A stretch of 64,000 bases of DNA from Lithospermum erythrorhizon (Eukaryota; Streptophyta; Magnoliopsida; Boraginales; Boraginaceae), in the NCBI GenBank assembly GCA_019722365.1, contig JADFUC010000776.1, positions 434,001 through 498,000 of the forward strand. The letters run 5' to 3'. Made by a program: the position numbers and the translations under genes. The notes under the pieces were generated by a model. That model saw only the letters and a list, made by a program, of their open reading frames with translations. It made no database searches and was not told the origin of the DNA. Positions 11,301 through 21,926 of the stretch are shown piece by piece (position 1 is the first letter of the stretch; each line of letters starts with the position of its first letter).

Positions 11301-13580
11301 CAGCAAATTGCATGTACACGCTGCATAATACGGGTCAAGCATATTTTACGCGAAAGTTATATTATTCAAAAAGTTAAGAACCAATTACTATATACGCCGA
11401 TAACACGTCAACCATATCACTCGCAGTTAATCCAGCCACATAGTCAAAGTAAACATATCAACATAAAATATCACTTCATTCGAGAACAAGAAAGGATAAA
11501 GTCATGAACTACAATGTAGAGAATGTATATTCAAATTCTCATTTAATATATTTCATGTTTAACAAGACGAAGCTGCCTCCAAAATTTAAAAAGAAAAGAT
11601 TATGGAATGCAAACTCATCATTTGGTGGATTAAGAGAATCCTCAATAAATGATTTCGCATGGAACGGCGGATATAATTTCTTATACGAGATATATATTCC
11701 TTACATTATTTATGATCGAAAAGATCACCAAATTTTAACTTTATATTTTGTTTAGTAATTGATTTTAGAATATCTAAAAAATATTCTTACGCATGAAAGC
11801 AAGAACATTAATAATATATATATAATATAGATAGTAAATTCTTCTCACAGTAGTAATCGAGCAAAGAATCCTTTTAAAATATTGTTGTCTTCTCTTAAAA
11901 TCTATGGTAAAATAAATATATTGTCTAATTTTTCGAGTATATATATTTTTCATAAAAACTCCATCTCGCTTCCAACAATAGTTTTATAATATTAGTTTCT
12001 TATAATTTTGAACATATAGTCAAGAATAATCGATAACAAAAGCTTTCCATCTCGATTTACTTAAAATGTCAAATAAAAAAGAGAACTCTTACATTTTAGA
12101 TTTTTAGAGAGAAGAGTAATTTAGTAATTAATAATGTGAAAAGGGAATAAACACAATTCTTATTCACAATTTTATATATGTTAGTGATTAGTGATAGTGA
12201 TTTAAATTCGATATTCCAATCAATTTGATTACCCGAATAAATTCCAATATTACATTGGGAAGTCTAATTGCTAGGGGTTTCACAGAAACCCATTTTCCAT
12301 CTTTGAATAATTGTAACCCTCCAATCTCATCTTGGTGCAATATAGTGAGGAAGTCACTATCAGTATGTGGCATTAATCCTGTAACCTCTTGAGGCAACGG
12401 ACATGAAGGATACCTATTCATACGAAGATAGCAAGTGTTTGGCAGACACATTTGCTTGATGTAAGAAGGATCTTGCCCTATATTTTCAGTTAAAATTTCT
12501 GCAAATTGTTGTGCTAATTCGGACACTTTCGACGCATATTGTTCCATTGTTGAGCTGGATTGGTAGAAATTTGGTATAAGTACGAATGTTTTGGAAATTT
12601 AATCTCAAGTAAACAAAATGAAATATATAATCAGTTGAATAGGTTAGGAATTTTTTTTTCTTTTGGTGTATGTGAAGCATATATAGATGATAGAACTACA
12701 AAATTTTGAAGTAAGGAAAATAGTGGCATGTACTATGTGAATAAGATATATATATATGCCCCAATAATGTATGATGTGTTAGCACTTTAATCTATGACAA
12801 GTGCAAAAGTTTGCATAAATGGTCATATACGTACTCATATGTATATAATAAAATCAAAGTTGCATTATAAGCTAATACTAGTACAGTTAAGCCACAAATT
12901 TACCCAAAATGAAATCATAGTTATGAGATATTGTAGATTGGTTTATAGAGATAATAATTGCATAAATTAAACAGTGCTCAAAATTTGACAGAAGTCGAGA
13001 GTTGTAAAATATGAACTACAAAATGAGTATTATACAATAATAAATCAAAGCATGATTTTATATACCATGAATTTTCGATGTAATTAATGATAATCAAGTG
13101 GTAATATTACCTGATGCTGCTAAGACAACCAGAATCATAGATATGACTCAAAGGCAGATGGAAAGCTTCTGACCAAGAAAACTGATGAGCCAAGCAATTG
13201 GCTGAAGAAGTCCCCCACCAGTAGCTGCCATCCAAGAGATTCTTATCATTCAACTTCTCAATGAATGGCTTCCTAAACAACTTTTCTTGTTCTTCTCTCA
13301 TTTCTACAAGTAAATTTCTGGGAATTCCATGGTTCAATACTTGGAAAAAACCCCACTCTTCTGAAGCTTTAGCTATCTCCCTTTTGCATTCTTCTCTTTC
13401 TTTTTCACCTGACCTTAGCTTGTTTAGATCAATCAATGGAAGCTCTCTTGCTTCCACTATGATCTGCTCTTGAACACTCATTGGAGATGATCCACCAAGT
13501 TCATTTTTTAGTAGATTTTTGTATGTCTCTTCAAGCGGGGGATCATAGGGTGCCAATGGTGATACTTGATGATCTTCCAT
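5354..13580 (-). CDS. GA2ox8: Gibberellin 2-oxidase, C20 type (GA2ox7/8-like), 3 exons
   Basis: Exons on the minus strand: 13580-13111, 12554-12233, 5590-5354. Joined, they give an open frame of about 342 residues, the usual family length. This is a 2-oxoglutarate/Fe(II)-dependent dioxygenase; family members 2-beta-hydroxylate and so inactivate C20 gibberellin precursors in the cytosol. Seen: an N-terminal DIOX_N region with EWGFFQVLNHGIP; LSWSEAFH-type motif (here FSWSEAFHLPL) near the end of exon 1; substrate-fold motif NRYPSCP; iron ligands HTD in LMPHTDSDFLTILHQD and the second His in SVEHRVVVN; the 2-oxoglutarate-binding RFS in ERFSMAYF; and a C-terminal SFREYRQQVQEDVK. Splice sites are GT..AG. 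Intron 2 is about 6.6 kb because it contains a MITE and a copia element. Odd: the last 14 codons of exon 2, where the family has NPEALIINIGDLFQ, read differently but with the same length, as if two compensating shifts occurred. The symbol is by similarity; a GA2ox7 name is equally possible. Confidence 0.9.
6392..6651. mobile_element. Stowaway-like MITE in GA2ox intron 2
   Basis: The 260-bp AT-rich element has inverted ends: GCCTCCGGCTCCTAAAGAT on the left against the complement of ATCTTTTAGGAACGAAGGGAG on the right. It is flanked by TA at 6390-6391 and 6652-6653, the target preference of Stowaway/Tc1-mariner MITEs. The interior around 6480-6600 is nearly the same as 49790-49920, so it is a family rather than a chance structure. 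It does not encode protein. Confidence 0.8.
7228..7563 (+). repeat. Left (5') LTR of the intronic copia element
   Basis: This 336-bp LTR begins TGTTAGAATTAAC and ends CATCTCGTTTCCAACA. It shares blocks such as AATATTCTTACGCA, ATATTGTTGTCTTCT and TTTTTCGAGTATATAT with the right LTR. Confidence 0.9.
7566..7577 (+). other. Primer-binding site (initiator tRNA-Met type)
   Basis: TGGTATCAGAGC follows the left LTR after a 2-nt spacer. It is the standard minus-strand priming site of plant copia elements. Confidence 0.92.
7605..8505 (+). pseudogene. Copia gag remnant with zinc knuckle
   Basis: The start codon at 7605 opens MANMIQPQIQINLTTNYG, a plausible Gag N-terminus, but the frame breaks soon after. 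A UBN2/retrotransposon-gag segment is open at 7921-8110 (LKMKSSENISEYVTRLKTV). A zinc knuckle follows at 8467-8505, reading CYNCKQTGHFYEC. Its last spacing is one residue shorter than the canonical CX2CX4HX4C, which suggests a lost codon. Several stops and frameshifts lie between these pieces, so no intact nucleocapsid could be made. Confidence 0.85.
8623..11500 (+). pseudogene. Copia pol remnant (protease, integrase, RT, RNase H)
   Basis: Pieces in order: a protease-like WYLDLSAS near 8623, where copia proteases have D(T/S)GAS; a GAG-pre-integrase segment to about 9075; an integrase core with FIDDFSRK near 9275, RSDRGGEY near 9400 and TPQQNG near 9490; the RT start with IDAIKKNDTWELTNLPEGHK near 10215; an RT palm where the catalytic YVDD is replaced by YAIY near 10695; the stretch NNGIFISQTKYAKQILSKF at 10820-10880; and RNase H ending in a TKHI(D/N)-KYHFIREQ motif near 11450. 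Frameshifts and stops separate nearly every piece. The loss of the RT catalytic aspartates makes it inactive in any case. Confidence 0.88.
11627..11977 (+). repeat. Right (3') LTR of the intronic copia element
   Basis: This is a diverged copy of the left LTR, ending CTCGCTTCCAACA. The start is placed just after a purine-rich TTTGGTGGA (a weak polypurine-tract candidate) and is accurate to roughly 5-10 bp. Confidence 0.8.
12555..13110 (-). other. GA2ox intron 1
   Basis: AT-rich 556-bp intron with a GT donor next to 13111 and an AG acceptor next to 12554. No element or RNA gene was recognised in it. Confidence 0.8.
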
Positions 13581-13660
13581 GCTTAGAGGATGGGGAAAAA
13601 AATATGATCGAGATCACCACTTACAGAACAATAACAAAAGTTATTAGGCCCAGATTTTTC

Positions 13661-13668
13661 TTATAAAG
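13661..13668 (-). promoter_or_regulatory. TATA-like box of the GA2ox gene
   Basis: CTTTATAA on the minus strand lies about 80 bp upstream of the start codon at 13580, a normal position for a plant core promoter with a short leader. The rest of 13581-14059, up to the CACTA end, is upstream DNA with no other clear motif. The CACTA element therefore begins only about 480 bp upstream of the coding start. Confidence 0.45.
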
Positions 13669-14094
13669 AATATCTTCAAGACAACATGTTAAGGAAACAT
13701 TGGATTTAATAATTAAACCCTAATTGATGCCGTCATATATAGAAAATAATGATGACAAGCAAGAACCCTAATAATACGATAAAATAGTACCTGACATGTA
13801 GTGAGACATTATTAAAGTTAAGAAATGAAATCTTCGAATATAATTAAAAGTGACAAACTAACAAGGAGGAAATGGAAAAAACGATGTAAGCAAGGTAGTT
13901 GAGGTGTCTAGTTCTTGTATGTTCTTTAAAATTTCGACTAGACCAGCACAGTGTTGTTGTCTCGTCCTTTCCACCTTGGGAGGACTCTGAATATGACAGT
14001 ATTTTGTCCAAAAGTTTTGAAATAACGAAGAAAGTATAGATAAGCCTTATGGCTATTTCCACTACTGGAAATCGACCATACAACCTCGGGGGAA

Positions 14095-14560
14095 ATCGAT
14101 GTCAACCCGACGCTAACAACACTTTGGGCCGTGGGCGATCCGAACGTCTCCACGTTATATTTTCGACGCTAATTTCATTTCGACAAGCCAATACCCGACG
14201 CTTAAAACCCGATGAAGATGGGCTTTTACCGACTCCTAATCGACGCCAAAGCACTCCACTCCAACTTTTAATTAATTTATTTTTGATTTAATTTTAACCG
14301 ATGCTAAACCGACGCCAACTTTTATTTAATTTATTTTTATTTAATTTTTTCCGATGCCAAACCGACTCCAAAGTTTATTTAATTTCTTTTTTGATTTAAT
14401 TTTACCCGATGCCAACCCGACGCCCAATTTTATTTAATTTAATTATACCCGACGCTAACCCGAGGCTAGTAATAATTTTATTTATTTGAACACCGACTCC
14501 ATCCCGAGGCTAGTGCTGCATTTATTTATTTGAATCCCGACGCTAACCCGACACCATCGG
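14095..14560. repeat. Left subterminal repeat cluster of the CACTA element
   Basis: Many copies of ACCGACGCCAA, CCCGACGCTAAC and degenerate forms (CCGATGCCAAACCGACTCC) alternate with TTTTATTTAATTT spacers. Such clusters are the usual transposase-binding regions of CACTA elements; binding here is inference. Further copies occur inside the element near 15310-15330, 15510-15540 and 15975-16160. Confidence 0.8.
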
Positions 14561-16489
14561 TTGGCTAAGCCTGTGGGAAAAGCATCCGTGATACTACAAA
14601 ACGTGATCAAAGATCCCGATACGATTCATATTCTCAATCCATACAATCATAATATTCTCAGTTCATAATCACAACAAAAATATCCAAAAAACATATAAAA
14701 AATATCCAAAATATATATAAAAAACCATACATTAATCATTATCAAACTAATTAATCCAACGGCTAATTTATCATTATCATTTATAAAAGTTTCATACATT
14801 TAAACCATACATTTATCATTTATCACAATATATCCAAAAATATATAAAACTTTGTTATTAATCCAAAAACATATCATTATCATTATCACTTATCCAATGA
14901 AGAATTTCATCAAACTTTGCTATAAATAAAATAACACAAAGAAACAAGTGGTAGTAATTACCTCAAACGGGGTTAATTTCTCCATAAATTCAACCATTTT
15001 TCTATAAAAAAATATAATATAAAATATTAGAAACTAGTTTGAAAATCAAGAACAAGACGGTCACCTACAAAATGAAATTAAAAAAGGTTAGTAATAATAC
15101 AAATAATTACGGAACAAATTACTCCTTTCTCAAGTCACCTAGAAATTAAAACTAAACAAAGTTAAGAATTATACAAATAATTATAGGCAAAGTTGGGGTA
15201 ATTGAATTGAAATAGAGAGAAAGACGTAAATAATACATAGAAAGAGAATGGAAATGAATTGATATGCACGCGCTGAGCATTTAAAGAACCGGGTTCTCGC
15301 AATTTATACCGCATCGACGCCAACCCGAAGCCAACTTCAACTAATTTGAATTTCCCTCGTAAAACACGCAGAGCGGAATTTGAAATTTTCAAACACGAGA
15401 GCGAATCGGAATCTAAACACGAGTGGGTTAAATACTGACCGCTTAAAAATTCATTTTTTAATTAAAATTAAAATTATTATTATTTGAATTATAAATAAAA
15501 TATATCTGTCGCTAACCCGACGCCAACCCGACGCCAACATCTACATATATTTATAAATCGTATCGTATTTCACATTATAATTGCAGACATTGACTACATA
15601 AAGATGATTTAAACTCCAATGATTAGATACAATACAAATTAGTTGCTATTTGTGTCCTATCATGTGAAATGGAAATTAAATCAGTAATATGATATAATGC
15701 TTGAACATGATAACATTCGATAGTACGTTGATATATGCCTCGTGTGGATAAATTATATTAGATTTAATGTGTTTATATGTAATTTGTTAAATAACACAAT
15801 GTTCACTAACACAAACCATTACATATCTCTTCAACATTAGTTAATGTAGTGTTCTTAAGAGTACAAAGTAAATCAATACTATATCAATCATTACATACCA
15901 TTATTCAAATATAATATATGCACGGATGAATAAGTTCCCAAAACGCCATAGCAAGCATGGATCACATAATTTCCTCGACGCTTAACCCGAATCTCTTAAA
16001 CCGACTCCAATATCTGCAAAATATATGAATCTCGACGCCAACCCGACTCCAATATCTAGAGAATATATGAATACCGACGCCAACCCGACTCCATTATTTT
16101 CGATTTGTAATTTTTATCTCGTCAGATAAACTTAGCGCCGGGCGGGTACGGTGCTGACGCTATCCCAACGCTGTAGTCCGTCAATCAAGAAAAACCGCTG
16201 GTTTCAACACCCAACACCACCGCAAACGCAACCACCCGACAACACAATACAACATGAACGTATATATAATCAAACACGCCAGATAATCAACTTAAAATAT
16301 CTTTAAACAATAAACAATCAAAATATCAATGTACCAATAAAATTAACAATGTATCAAAAATTAACAATGTATCAAAAATTAAATAATGTATCAAAGTATC
16401 AATTTAAAACAACTCAATAAAACTATCAATGTACCAAAGTAACAATAAAACATTCAAAGTATCAACGTAACAATAAAAAAATATCAACG

Positions 16490-17100
16490 TTGCCAAAGCA
16501 TCAACTACCTAAGCTTAGTAGTGTCGGCCCCTCGGGGGAGGAAACCCAAGTGGCTCATGAGGGGCGCCGCTGGTCCGTAGTCCTGGTCCCGGGAAGCGCG
16601 CCGGCAACACCGCTGGGAACCCCGGCAAGGCCGAGTTCAAGGTCAGTCCGGCGGTGTGTCGGAATGCCCCGCATCATTCCATCCGGGGCCAACAATCCGC
16701 CGTCAGCACCGCTCTCAGACGATTCACTCCCCCTGCCCAGCTGGGAAGCTCTGCAACCCGAACCTGAGGTAGTTGTCGGAAAATTTGCACCAAAGCATTT
16801 AGTGTAGCATGCAATCACCGACCTGTGACGGGCTACACGCCGGGTCGGCCATACCATGCGCGCTTCTACCGACGGCGGTAGCCAAGGCGCGGCGTCAAGC
16901 ATACCGGCACACGAGCAACCAACGCCGAAGCCTCAGCGTAGCGCCGATCCTGGGGCACTCTCCCCTTCGCTAAGCCCGCCTTCAACGTAGGGGAGACTTT
17001 CTCCAATACGCCAAGTCAAACGTCAAGTAGATCCTTATAATCAAAGCCAGTTCACGGGAAATGAGCATAGCCTCCTCAGACTCCTCCCGCAATATTAAGC
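16490..17100. other. GC-rich, gene-like island inside the CACTA element
   Basis: This sharply GC-richer segment lies in an AT-rich context. It is open on both strands over about 300 bp: plus 16490-16807, Pro/Ser-rich; minus 16902-16555. Neither product matches a family I recognise, and neither shows a transmembrane, zinc-finger or catalytic motif. It may be an exon of the element's own gene or captured host sequence. The region 17160-17660 continues with alternating GC-rich and AT-rich pieces of the same character. Confidence 0.35.
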
Positions 17101-18439
17101 CGATTATTGTTAATAAATAAACTCTAAACAAACTTAAATTTTAAAAACGGTAAAATAAACCACCTTTACCACCGCTGGCCTCTTCGATCGCCTGGGTTTC
17201 TTCCCTCGGTCTCGTCTTCACCGTTGGTTTCATAAAAAGAAGCCTCACCCGCGAAAAGATCTTTCCCCAGCCTTCTTCTCAAACAAAAAATAAAAAATAA
17301 AAATCATTTAGAATTTCTACAAAATATTAAATTAACAACATTAAATAAAAAGTTAATTACCTCCCTCGCATCCAGAGCGCATCCCCTTTCTCCCCTACGC
17401 GATTTAGTAGGTGACATCCGACCTTCCGTCGACCTACGAGCTCCGACGATTCTAGCCGTTGCTTCTGGGCTTATTCTCTTTCTCGGTCAGAGTCATCCAA
17501 TTTATTCGTGTACTTCCTCCACTCGCAGGGTTCTCTAATTCATCTCGGCCCAGACTCTCCAACAACCGAAAAGTGGTTACCCGGCGCCGCTGATCGCAAC
17601 CGCCGCTGGGTCATCGTTTCTACTTCTTCTTGTTCGACGGAATAGCCACCGCAGCCGCTATTCTCAAACTTGCACTCCCCGATAAAAAAAAATATAGAAA
17701 ATATTAGTACAAATTTAATTAACACACTTACAAATTCATTTCAATCCAAACAAATCAACAGTACTTACAAAGAATCCACTCGATTTTCGCCAATAACTTC
17801 GCAGATGTCTTTATGCCGTAATTCCAATATCGCACAATGTATTCGGCTGGCTTCAAAATCTAGGTACCTGCTTCCACACAATCTCGCCAATAAAGACAAA
17901 AATAAGATAACATGAATAAACATAAATAAATTTCCCCACAATTAACTAAAATATATTAACCAACTTACCTTCCATCGATGACGAGCCGGTGAATAACCCG
18001 TTCGGTTAATTTCATATAATAATATTAATTGCAAAATTTATTGTATTTCCAATTACATTTATAATTTAGTAGCAAGAATGACAATTCGAAAGTTAAGTTA
18101 GATCGCTCAAATTGCTCGATAACTCCGATTCGCCGATTCTAGCACAAACTCCTCATATGTTTTTTTACTTAAGTGTTAAGTTATTCATCCTTATCTTCAT
18201 AACCCAAACACAAATATCTCCTCCTTCCTACCATTTTGGCCGAGACTTCTATCATGAAAGCAAATATAAAAATTTCTCTTCCATTTCATCGCCTTATTGT
18301 TTATAAAGATCCTCAAGTCGGGATTGTTAAGGCTTTCCAACATCTTTCCCTACAGTCGGGTAGGCCTTCTGTAACGGCGTATCAGAAGAGTCTCACACAT
18401 TTTCCTGCAAGCTTTGCTAGGCGCTGACGCGAGCGGCAA

Positions 18440-19400
18440 GCATCGCGATTGTCCGCTGAAAAGTTTTGTGGGTACTAAGTAGAGCGAGTACTTATCTCAC
18501 GGGTCTTACTTTACGTGCTTACTTTAAATTGTGTGAACATGTTCTCGTAGTATTATTACGTGGTACTTACGATGTACATGTCATCACATGACATGGTAGA
18601 ACGATATACACGTGAATGGCCAGACGACATGCGCGATTCATTCGCGCGAGCCATGATATGATTATGTGGATTATATTTCAGGCGCCACATCGCTTTCGAG
18701 GTAAGTAATAAATAACTCCCAACTTATATTTTTGATTTCTCTCGTATTCGTCGGGCACCGCGTATTTTCGCGGCCTTCGGTTGATACTTTTGCATGTTTG
18801 TGGCCTCGGTCGGCGGTTGTGTTTGGATTTACTTATCAAGGGGCTTGATATTTGCTTCATTGGGGGAGTGTAGAGTAGCTCGGTTATCGGTAGGTGTCGT
18901 TGTGAAGCATGGATGACTTCGGTGACTCGAAAGATCGTGATTCGACCCTGCCGCGATGATTGTGGTTGTGCGACTCTCCTTCCTCGGCAGGATACGCGAC
19001 GCTTATCGGGCTCCTTATACTTCTGTGATAAAGACAGCCATGGCATCTATTATCACTTTCTGCTTGGCGCGCGATTGCTTGCTGGGCCTTATACTGCATA
19101 AGCGCAAAGGGAGATCTATTATCACTTTCGCTTATGCGCATTGCTGGGCGCTGAATTTTATATACTTTTGCGCGCGGTATCTATTATCATTTCACATGTA
19201 AGATTGCTGATGCCGGGCCTTTATACTACGGTATACGCTGCATGGTTATTAATGATCGATCTATTCCCCGCAGTAGACGGATCGGTATACGTGGGCATTG
19301 TGGTATGCATATTTCATGAGAGCATGGAGATGTGGGCGCATTTACTGCAGCTTATAGTCATTGCGGGTAACTGTATGATTCTATTCTAGCCAGGCGCCTA
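18440..19400 (+). repeat. Piece of a long gypsy-type LTR embedded in the CACTA element
   Basis: This segment aligns in order with 25470-26300 inside the second LTR region. Shared blocks include GAGTACTTATCTC(A/G)CGGGT, CTTTAAATTGTGT, a CGAG(A)GGTAAGTA block, and GACTCTCCTTCCT..GCAGGATA followed by CCTTATAC. It does not carry the clean 29-bp tandem array of the other copy; around 19020-19200 related CTTATACTG/ATCTATTATCACTTT units are present instead. No LTR ends or coding region were found next to it, so it is a fragment. Confidence 0.65.
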
Positions 19401-19485
19401 TCGGGTACCTTCTATTATATCTTAAATACGTTACGCATTTAGACCTTCTTTGAAATCTTATTGTATTACTTTATTGGGGTAGTCC

Positions 19486-19488
<3 letters not shown>

Positions 19489-19559
<71 letters not shown>
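19489..19559. repeat. (AT)n microsatellite
   Basis: An uninterrupted AT dinucleotide run of about 35 units. Confidence 0.97.
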
Positions 19560-19563
<4 letters not shown>

Positions 19564-20559
19564 ATTTATTCATGTCGGGGCTGGCTATAATATTGTCCGG
19601 CTCCTGCCTGCATTTGCAAGCTCACCCCTAAGCTTCACTCAAGCTTCGCGGCTTACACCTCTTTCGCTGCGGCATTTACGGCGCCAGTCGACAGGCGCTG
19701 AGCCAAGAGGCTGGGTTGGAGAATTTGTTCTGTGCCAAAGGAAAGCATCGGGGCGGCCGAGATCCTCATGGGGCCTCATTTGATTTGTTGTCAACCGATT
19801 TTGATTGCTGTATTTTCTTTTCAAACTTTTATCCTCGCCTAGGGTCAGTTACTTCAGATTCTCGAAGCATTAATACTTACTCTCAGAGCCTCATTAAGCA
19901 TTACCGCTTATTTGGGAGCATGTCAGATATATACGTTTGGCCAAGGGGATATCACCCATTGGATCAGAAACTTTAAAACTGTGGTTATTTTGAGAATATT
20001 ATCGAAATCAAATTTTTGGACGAACAGTAGTTTTTAAACCAGCTGCCCATCGGTTTTGCACCCTGTGTTCCGATTATACGATTCTCACTCGTGGCGGCCG
20101 ACTCAAAGTGTCATAAGACGAGTGTACACCATGGTCATGATGCTCCAACGGGCGGGAAGTCCCCTGCATACTTAAATATCGCCCTCATTACCGGGGCCCG
20201 CATCGAATTCCTCACCGCCTCATCATCATCAACATCAACGTCAGCGAGGTCAACATCATCCTCCCGACCACGATCGAACGACGCACAGACGGCGAACATG
20301 CGACCCACCAGCACGAGGCCCCCCTCCCCCGAAGCCGTTAACACGACCCACTACTAACCCGCCTCATGCGCATCGCGTACGTGGGAGTCTAACCGCTTCC
20401 ATATGTCAGAAGGAGTCATCAAATGCATCGCGACCAGAGGCCACCCGGTTTCTCCTTGGGACTGTGCGAGCTTATCCTATAACCTTACCTTTACCTCTAT
20501 CATCCCCCTCCCTATCCTTCCCCTGGCCTATCACTACGAAGTCATTCGCACAAACTAAA

Positions 20560-21345
20560 ACATGAAATCCAATTAACAATTGCATAATTACTAACAATTC
20601 TATATCAAACTAACAATCACATTTCAATCCAATATCACATATCACAACTAACCCAATTTAATCACATTTCAATCCAATATCACATTCTATTCTAAATTCG
20701 ATCACATTTCAATCCAAAATCTCATTCTAAATTCAAAAATATTTCAATCACATTTCAATAATTAAACTAACAATAACTAACAATAATATTTCAATCACAT
20801 TTCAACTAACAATAATAATATTTCAATCACATATCAATAATCAACCTAACAATAATATTTCTTACCTACATTTAACTAACAATAATATTTCAATAATCAA
20901 ACAAACAATAATATTTCAATAATCACATTTAACTAACAATAATATTTAAATAATCACATTTCAATAATCAAACTAACAATAATATTTAAATAATCACACT
21001 AACAATAATCAAACTAACAATAATCAAAATAACAATAATCAAACTAACAATAATATTTAAATAATCACATTTCAATAATCAAACTAATAATATTTCAATC
21101 ATATTTAACTAACAATAATATTTCAATCACATTTCAATAATTAAACTAACAATAACTAACAATAATATTTCAAAAATATTTCAATCACATTTCAATAATA
21201 AAAAACAATAACTAACAATAATTCGGAAATTAAAATTGAAATTAAAACAATAATTCAACTAACAATAACTAACAATAAAATTGAAATTAAAAAATAATTA
21301 AACTAACTAACAATAATTTAAACACATTCAATAACCAACAATAAT
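20560..21345. repeat. AT-rich degenerate tandem array (AACTAACAATAATATTTCAATCAC type)
   Basis: About 800 bp are built from irregular copies of AACTAACAATAAT, ATTTCAATCACATTTCAATAATC and related strings. There is almost no G. It looks like replication-slippage or minisatellite expansion in the right part of the CACTA element. No reading frame. Confidence 0.85.
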
Positions 21346-21629
21346 TCGAAAAAACTAACTATCAAACGGCGGAGAACTCGGGGATCACGAAAAAACAAGT
21401 GACGAGGGAAAGAATGGGGCGGAATCGGGTTGCAGCAATGGTGGCGCTTAAATCAAGGGGATAAAGCGGCGAGGCGGCGGAAGAAGTCGGCGGAATCGCG
21501 GAAGTCAACCTGCTCGTCATGAATTATTTCAATATATAGCGTATGAACGTATGCCCGGCCGGGCGTCGCAGCGTATTAAATAATATAATTAATTTTGCAT
21601 TTAATTTTAAACGGTTACAGAATTTAAAT

Positions 21630-21900
21630 TCCCGACGCAACGCTTATATTTTTAATTTATTTTATTATTACTTTTTAAGAGAATAAACACTTAAATAACA
21701 CTTAAATAATACCCGACGCCAACTATTTTTATTTTATAATTATTTTTCAAATCTAAAAAGTTTAATTAATACCCGTCTCTAGACCGATGTCATTCCCGAC
21801 GCCAAGTTTATGGCCCACATACATATACGGGCTTGATTACAACCGATGCAAACCCGACGCCAACCCGACGCTATTGTTAGCGTCGGGAAATTAGCCCCGA
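21630..21900. repeat. Right subterminal repeat cluster with hairpin
   Basis: Copies of CCCGACGCCAAC resume here. At 21863-21890 a near-perfect palindrome occurs: CCCGACGCTA, a short loop, then TTAGCGTCGGG. It lies just inside the right CACTA terminus. Confidence 0.8.
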
Positions 21901-21926
21901 CGCTGTAAGTGCGCTTTCCAGTAGTG

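Larger units (their letters stand above)
7228..11977 (+). mobile_element. Full-length degenerate Ty1/copia retrotransposon in GA2ox intron 2
   Basis: The element runs from TGTTAG at 7228 to CCAACA at 11977 (4750 bp). It is flanked by an identical 5-bp target duplication, ATAGT, at 7223-7227 and 11978-11982. LTRs lie at 7228-7563 and about 11627-11977. A primer-binding site complementary to initiator tRNA-Met (TGGTATCAGAGC) follows the left LTR. Gag, protease, integrase, reverse transcriptase and RNase H pieces appear in the copia order on the plus strand, antisense to the host gene. Many stops and frameshifts break the reading frame. The two LTRs are clearly diverged from each other, so by sequence it is an old, inactive insertion unless base errors inflate the divergence. 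Confidence 0.93.
14060..21926. mobile_element. Large CACTA (En/Spm-type) transposon, 7.9 kb
   Basis: The left end CACTACTGGAAA (14060-14071) is matched exactly by TTTCCAGTAGTG ending at 21926. Both flanks are full of short GC-rich subterminal motifs (CCGACGCCAACCCGACGC and variants), a hallmark of CACTA elements. The interior holds GC-rich islands (16490-17100), an LTR-related piece (18440-19400), an AT microsatellite and a long AT-rich repeat array. I could not identify a TNP2-type transposase or a TNP1-type second protein; open stretches inside are short and unrecognised. The flanking 3-mers (TTC left, TTA right) are not a perfect duplication. It is probably a non-autonomous or decayed copy that picked up other sequence. 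Confidence 0.85.

Noticed and set aside
16490..16902. Overlapping 105- and 115-residue open frames as host genes
   Set aside because: Both strands are open in the same GC-rich patch inside a CACTA element, and neither has a recognisable family; kept only as a gene-like island.
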